Part shown: in pieces, positions 56,946 to 64,000 of the stretch
Position numbering within the stretch: the first letter of the stretch is position 1
How the letters are laid out: each line of letters starts with the position of its first letter
The notes under the pieces: generated by a model
What the model was told of the DNA's origin: nothing
The model's input: only the letters and a program-made list of their open reading frames with translations
Databases searched by the model: none
Program-made: the position numbers and the translations under genes
From: Alentia gelatinosa
Taxonomy: Eukaryota; Annelida; Polychaeta; Phyllodocida; Polynoidae
Direction: 5' to 3'
Assembly (NCBI GenBank): GCA_950022655.1
Contig: OX465579.1
Span: 15,165,088 to 15,229,087 of the forward strand
Length of the DNA stretch: 64,000 nucleotides

Positions 56946-58138
56946 ACTCCATCCATATACCGCTTTCTCGACCGCGCCCCAACCTTCTACCCACCCGTAA
57001 AGTCCCTTCGCTAGCCTGTAACAACGCGACCCATTTTTTACCTCTCTGTCTCTTTATATATAGAGAGAGCCACAGAGAGCGTCTGTCTGTCCCGATGTAC
57101 ACCAAATATTTGGTCAGCTGTGTCTCCGCTCGACGGGCGCTCTTTTTTTTTATTATATGAAAGCCATTAAGCGTTTACAACGGCCTTTTAGGCAGCCGTG
57201 TTTGCAGTCATTCACCAATGGCGCCGTCGATATCACATTTGCCCTGTATTCCTGTCAGGACGGGCTTATATTTTGTCGGCCAGTTCAATTACGCCATGTG
57301 AAAGGCGGGACCGAGCGTGAGCTGTCAGATCAAAAGAGGGGTGAGCGAGGTTGAGCAGCTCAGCGACCGACGCGCCACACAGCGGTGAGCGGGCTTGCAG
57401 GTGGCGGGGGACCCGGAACACAATACCACTCATTTGTCACCCTCCTCAGTAAAGCCCCCGGTACTTAGACTGCCTGTTCTTAGTCTTCTAACCCCTTTTC
57501 TACAACCTGCCTCCCTACGACGGCCCCCTACACTCCCCCACTCACCCACCCACCCTTCCTCTCATTAGCCAGCTCCTTCCGTACCCTCACCCCACCCCCG
57601 TCACTCACCACACACCCACACCTCCTCTTCCTCCTCCCTTCTTGATTCCACATCGGTTCCCCGAGGCTGTTATCGTTATGGTTGTTTCACGACAATCGGC
57701 CAGCGCTTCTGCAAGTCGGTGTAATTTATCCACTCGCTCATACTTACTTCCCTACCTCCGACGTCGGCTAAAGCCCGATAATAACGCCAACAAGGGAGGT
57801 AATCTAGACAGAGGACTCGCCACTTTTGTCCCGGCTTTTGTGCTCACACAACTGTCGCCTTTCTGGTGCAGAAACGCCATGTGCTTCCTCTATATACCCC
57901 CCCCCCCCCCCCTCTCCTTACTTCCACTCCCTCCTCCCCCCATCTTCCCACTCCTCTGAGTTGCTCGGCTAAATCTCTGCGACTTAACTCTATATGAGCA
58001 GCTCTATAGGTGCTCACCGGGGACCTTTGTATCTCACCTGATGACGGGTGGAAGCAGTCCATGGTAGTAGAAACAATGCTGTGCATAACAATGGTCTGAA
58101 CAGCTCACGTCAGGCAAGCGCCACCGAGCCATGAGAGA
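56946..58138. other. No supported gene; candidate conserved block at 57160-57350
   Basis: 57160-57350 is non-repetitive and CpG-containing, with CCAAT and TTACAACGGCC words. It does not encode a recognisable domain and could be regulatory. C-rich 57400-57660 and a run of about 15 C near 57897-57912 follow. Confidence 0.35.
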
Positions 58139-58142
58139 GAGG

Positions 58143-58177
<35 letters not shown>

Positions 58178-58563
58178 GAACTGAGAGAGATAGAGAGAGA
58201 AGCCAAGGGATAGAATGGGAGAGATAGAGGGAGAGAGAGGGAGAGAGAGAAGGAATGAGAGCGAATGAGATAGAGAGGGAGGCCGAGGGAGAGAGAGGGA
58301 GGCCGAGAGATAGGGAGGGAGGGAGAGAGGGAGAGCGAGAAGGAGAGAAAGATAGAGACAGAGAGAAGGCAAGAGACTGAGAGGGACAAAGTAAAAGGGA
58401 GGGAGAGAGGGAGGGCGAGAAAGAGAGATAGAGGCAGAGAGAGAAAAAGAGAGAGGCAGAGAGTGAGAAAGTGAGAGACAGGGAGAGGGAGAGAGAGAGG
58501 AAGAGAGAGAGTGAGAGAGAGAAAGAGACAGAGAGAGAAAGAAAGAGAGAGAGAGAGAGAGAG
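58139..58563. repeat. (GA)n-rich polypurine tract
   Basis: About 425 bp of GAGA repeats with GGGA and GCCGAGG interruptions. Long Ser/Leu-rich minus frames (up to 211 codons) are artefacts of it. A long purine mirror-type tract of this kind could adopt triplex (H-DNA) structure. Confidence 0.95.
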
Positions 58564-60115
58564 AACGTGCTGTGGTTGGTATTGTTTTGCTGTTCCATTG
58601 GTCTCGATGGGACCGCTTCTGGAATCGATTACTTATGACTATTGGGAATAGCTTCTTTTGCGTTATCACTGACGAGATGCACCACAGATATCAGGTGTTT
58701 TGATTACGTATCTGACAGAGACTGTAGGACAAGTTATCCTCCTAAAATAATCACCTACGTATCAGTCAATGACACCGGACGCTTTAATGTACATTTGTAC
58801 ATATACCGGTTCATTAAAAGCAGACTCTGGGTTTTACAGCACAACCCTTTCTATCCGTATAACACGCTAATGTGCTCATACATAATATATGTTTAGTCGC
58901 ATGACTTATTAAAAATGGTAGCCGGAGATTTCAATATCTCTTGTACATCATTCATGTATCTCATGCATGTTTTATTTGTACAAATACGAAACAGTTATAG
59001 CTTAGACAGCACATCCCTGTGTTTTACGGAAAATCCTGCATTGCTTGCTTCTGCATCACTGCACGTTGGCAATATCGACTGCATTGAAAATCCCAATAAC
59101 TCATCGCACATGCACAAAACATCTCCACCTAGTTTCCACAGCATTAAACGTCCAAGATTCGGACAATAGGTCTGTGCCATCTCCTAAGGCATCAACGTCC
59201 CATGGCATCCATCCTCAACCACGACAAACAAAGCAATCACGCTCTAATCCCTCAGTATCTTATCTATTAATCAACCTTAAATCTCCCTGTGAGATGATGC
59301 TGGGTATGGTTTGCTGCAGTAATATTTAATTAGAAACACTACAGTAAACACCCACTCCACAATGCTCGCAGAGATTCTTGCCTAGCGGGGTAATGACATT
59401 TCACGGGGGCGGGTACTCAACACGCAGCTCCTTGATGTTACACTCATAAGGACGCGTCGACTTTTTGATCAAGACACAATTTCACCGCTAAATTCCACCG
59501 AGGATGAAATCTGGAATGACTCAAATTAATATTGTATTGTGCCCCCAAACAGCCTGCAGGCAGAGATTACTTCCTCTTTGCGATTAGCCCTTAAGAGTGT
59601 CTTACGCTGAGGGGATAGAGACTCGGAGGGATGTAGGGTGGCGGGGGTGGCGGGTGGCGGTGGTGGTAGTGGTGGAGGCTTCCGCCGGCGCCGACGCGAC
59701 TTAAACGCCAGTACTTTGTCAGTCTCGACCCGAGGTAATCCTCAGAATGATGGCCGTAATGAATAGCTGGGGGTCCGAGCGCCGATCGGCCACCACGTTC
59801 AGCGAGAAAGATTATACAGCCAAGCGAACGGTGAAATTGTATTCAACACGGGCGTCAAGGCGGCGCCCAGAATGGATTGCCTATATCAGCCCAGTGTCAG
59901 CGGGCGAGGCGGCGGTGGTGGAGACGTGTCGGCTTGCTGTTCTTACATACATACAGTGGGTGCACTGCTTCTTCACTCCGTCCTTCTATGACACCCCACC
60001 GCACTCCCATCATCCACAAGCACAAAATAAAACCTGGAGGTAAATGCAACCAGGATTTATGTATTTGGACGGAGATATACAAATACAGAGAGTTGGATAT
60101 CTATCAATATATATC

Positions 60116-60116
<1 letters not shown>
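58564..60116. other. No supported gene
   Basis: 58600-59330 is AT-rich and featureless. 59330-59930 is richer in CpG and non-repetitive, with TAATTAG, GCGATTAGCCC and ATTAATATTG words, possibly regulatory. Frames lack domains. Confidence 0.4.
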
Positions 60117-60184
<68 letters not shown>

Positions 60185-60204
60185 CTACATATATATTTAT
60201 ATAT

Positions 60205-60246
<42 letters not shown>

Positions 60247-60255
60247 ATATATATA
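60117..60255. repeat. (TA)n microsatellite, interrupted
   Basis: Two TA tracts around TTTATCTACATATATATT and TATGTATGTGTG. A short (GGGA)n run follows at 60297-60322. Confidence 0.95.
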
Positions 60256-60473
60256 TATGGATTCCTCACGCCTGTTTTTCTATATATGTGACCATAGAGG
60301 GAGGGAGGGAGGGAGGGAGGGAGAGAGAGATTTATCGTGCCTGTTTAGATCCATATATGTTGCCAATTTTATATCTAAATATCTGTAGATTCCTCTACCT
60401 ATATATGGGTCTGTAACTATGCATATGAACACATAATTTCTAAATTTTCTAGATTTCATGCATCAGACTGTTA

Positions 60474-60476
<3 letters not shown>

Positions 60477-60533
<57 letters not shown>

Positions 60534-60543
60534 ACATATATAA
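60477..60543. repeat. (TA)n microsatellite
   Basis: About 28 TA units, followed by GAGA-rich DNA to 60610. Confidence 0.95.
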
Positions 60544-62348
60544 AGAGGGAGAGAGAGACAGAGAGACAGATAATAAGGCTGAGATAAACAGAGAGAGAAA
60601 GAGAGATATCGACACACGTGACACATCATCTGACTTCGCACCCCCCTCCTCCCCTGTCTCTAAAGATCCATCCCCTTCCCACCTACTTTCCTGGTGTACT
60701 GGATCTGTATCGATATTTCGTGTCCGGTATCATATCGACCGCTGCATTGTACCGCATGACTACCTCGTACCCATGCTTTCAGTTCACCTTCTCAAACCGC
60801 CGCTGCAATCTCCAGTCTCAGGCTTAGCTGGAATCCGTGGCTTCCTCCCACACCTTGTCGCCTGGCAGCCCTCTAAGAATAGGCCCTGAGAGCATGAGGG
60901 GTCAGAGCAGGGGAGTCGCCAGCACATGAGCAGCTCGGGTTTATCCGCTCCGCCGACCGTAAAAATAAATGATATTGTCCGGTTCTTTGAAGAGGACCGG
61001 CGAGTGGGGCTGGACCACCGACGCCGCACTGCACAAAGTGATCATCTTGGCAATTGGATTGTGGTGTGGAGATTAAACCCCAGGCCCGGTTATGGCTGTG
61101 GGGCACGACGGACGGACCGTGTAGGGTCTGCCGTGCATGGGGCCGGCCCCGCCGGTACTGTCAACCGCGGTATTTCCCTCCCACTTTCGCCGATATAACA
61201 TCTCTTAGCTATATTGGCGTTGAGATTGCTTGTGGTATCCCCTCTATAGAAATAGTCCCAAAGGAGCTACTCTGAACTTTATATCATCTATGTGATACTT
61301 GGCCCACCAAGTCCCACCGACCTATATAGGGCACAGAGTGATTGCTAGTTCCGTATAATGAGATCGTGCCACTGTAGTCGGGGGTGGGGGGGGGGAGCCG
61401 TTGTTATAAGTTGTTATAATCAATGGATTATCATGAGACAAGAAGGCAAGCAAGAAAAAACAATCCATGGATAACTTGTCAGGTTCCAAAACGCATGTCA
61501 CAGTCGAAGTCAAATATCAGCGGATCAAAGTGGCCAATTTTCTTCATATTTGAAACGCTTATATGTATCCCTTACTCGTGTTAAAGTTTCATTGGTTAAT
61601 TCCTATGGGAAGTGAGTGATATTGTCTAATACTTTTGAAATCGGACACACAATCGGAATTTTGTAAGAACAAAGAGTCAGAATATAGATCTGTCCCCCCA
61701 AGGGCCCTGCCATACTGCTGGCCACCTAGTGACCGCTTCATGAACTAACAATGGCTCTGTCCCCTATACAATGACCACCTCCGCTGTATCTCCCTGTCTC
61801 ACCCTTTAACATTCACCTCTGCCCTCCTCTGTGCCCTGGGGCGGGGGACAATAGGGAAGTTTTCTTCGTGTATTTTTTTCGTATGATATTCTACACTATA
61901 AGACCCTGACCACACACACGGAGTTCTCCATCGTTTGGCGCGGTCAGCCTTCTCCTGGAGGCAAATTGGACGCGGGGAGAGCGGGAAGGAAGGGGAGGGG
62001 GGGTTACTGGTGCCTCAGACATCTCGGGAGGAATCAGTCATTCACATATTCGCCACTAGGTTCGCTGCACCGTAATTGTCCTCCTGTGTGGTCCCAACAA
62101 GCCGCCACCAGAGGCCGCCACCATCGCCCCCCCCCCTCCCTCCCTCCCTCCTCCCACATACACTCAGCCTACTAACAGAGATCTACCGATCTTTAAAAGG
62201 CAGGGTTTTGCTTTTAAATGGAACCGAACCTGTCTGCTATAATTGTCTATTTCAGGAGATGGCTACACACTGATATCGAAGGCACTAATAGTAAACCCTT
62301 CACATTTGTTCTGCGTGGATCTTATTTAAAGCGGTCCTGTACGTGACT
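60544..62348. other. No supported gene
   Basis: Mixed composition, CpG-rich at 60900-61190 and G-rich at 61378-61397. Overlapping frames on both strands at 60618-61275 have no recognisable domain. Confidence 0.4.
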
Positions 62349-62455
62349 TAACCCTTTAAGGACGCATGATGCCTGTAGGCATCACTGCGCTATTGACACA
62401 TGATGCCTCCAGGCATCACCTAACAAAGGACGCATGATGCCTCAAAACATCATTT
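62349..62455 (+). mobile_element. Candidate piggyBac-like left end
   Basis: TTAA at 62349-62352 is followed at once by CCCTTTAAGGACGCATG. PiggyBac elements use TTAA target sites and usually begin CCCTTT or CCC (family knowledge). Three copies of GCATGATGCCT-like sequence follow; the first two form palindromes GATGCCTGTAGGCATC and GATGCCTCCAGGCATC. I see no matching right end (AAAGGGTTAA) downstream in the window, so this would be a solo or truncated end. Confidence 0.5.
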
Positions 62456-63710
<1,255 letters not shown>

Positions 63711-64000
63711 TAAAGGCATTTTCCACAGGCCGACGGAAACGGCACCGATTAATTGAGTTCTCCTAATAGTCGGTTGGTTGTGCCCAACAAATGTACGTTG
63801 GAATATAAAGATCGTTGAGGGTACTGTATAAGGCCTATTTCCATTGGCCGACGAAAAGAGTGTAGATTTTTTGAGTTACTCAAAAAGTCTGTCGGTGGTG
63901 CTACTCACTGTGCGTGTATATAGAAGGGTAGTAGATTTCACCCAGCGACCAACCTTTCACTCAGTGGTGAATGGTGCCACATTGCATAATCTAAACAGAA
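63711..64000. mobile_element. Foldback elements, CCGAC/TTTCC family, cut by window end
   Basis: AAAGGCATTTTCCACAGGCCGAC starts at about 63714 and AAGGCCTATTTCCATTGGCCGAC at about 63831, so two left ends follow one another. AGTCTGTCGGTGGTGCTACTC and GTGGTGCCACATTGCATAA-like words match the copies at 18899 and 31229. The right ends lie outside the window. Confidence 0.7.

Noticed and set aside
58034..58669. 211-codon Ser/Leu-rich minus-strand frame
   Set aside because: Translation of a GA-rich polypurine tract; no complexity beyond the dinucleotide.
59877..60416. 179-codon frame with Ile-Tyr repeats
   Set aside because: Runs through a TA microsatellite. The same applies to the Ile-Tyr frames at 3582, 17654, 18401, 21479, 22795, 41391, 60057, 60458 and 62715.

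Overview
This window looks like nuclear DNA of an animal, most likely an invertebrate. The evidence is long gene-free stretches, many perfect (TA)n microsatellites, a tRNA-derived SINE, crowds of short non-autonomous DNA transposons, and one exon with canonical GT-AG splice signals. The SINE head and the exon family are ones I associate from memory with molluscs and other lophotrochozoans. That placement is inference; the species cannot be read from the sequence. No operons, Shine-Dalgarno sites or dense ORFs are present, so the window is not prokaryotic. Almost every open frame over 60 codons lies in a simple repeat, a tandem repeat or a GC-rich patch and carries no recognisable domain.

Coding content: one convincing protein-coding exon at 53433-53574 (+). 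It is 142 nt, phase 1 in and phase 2 out, and encodes a Cys/Trp-rich segment with the motif CRFPSDWHGRWFQSG. It belongs to a gene whose other exons I cannot place here. The flanking DNA would be intron or 5' region of that gene, plus intergenic sequence.

Repeat content dominates. (1) About 21 copies of a bipartite element superfamily: a long imperfect stem whose loop often reads GGCGAAGCC, joined to a box bounded by TTATCCTACCCC or TTATCTCACCCC and its inverse. Subfamilies have unrelated stems, but the word in the stem tends to recur in the box. (2) Foldback elements with TTTCCAnnnGnCCGAC-like ends, one with a 3-bp TTA target duplication proven by an adjacent empty site. (3) Six elements with GGCGTCCACC(A/T)ACCACGA-like ends, filled with a repeated short word (CGACA or CGATA). 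One has a TAA duplication and a paralogous locus carrying TAACATAA, which looks like an excision footprint. (4) Elements with GACTGGTTTCAGATA arms; one copy carries an expanded 74-bp minisatellite. (5) Elements with CGTATATA-rich ends and CGTGCAGTG termini. (6) One 314-bp near-perfect palindrome.

Layout: 1-9 kb mixed elements and two GC-rich patches; 9.4-10.5 kb a 15/30-bp minisatellite; 12-20 kb elements, a SINE and two nested insertions; 21-25 kb microsatellites and two tandem arrays; 26-38 kb the densest run of bipartite elements; 39-40 kb a 280-bp tandem array; 42-47 kb tandemly duplicated elements and the large palindrome; 47.9-49.0 kb a 31-bp minisatellite; 49-53 kb bipartite elements; 53.4-54.4 kb the exon followed by a G-rich minisatellite; 55-64 kb microsatellites, a GA tract, a piggyBac-like end and further foldback elements. 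Boundaries were read by eye and may be off by several bases.
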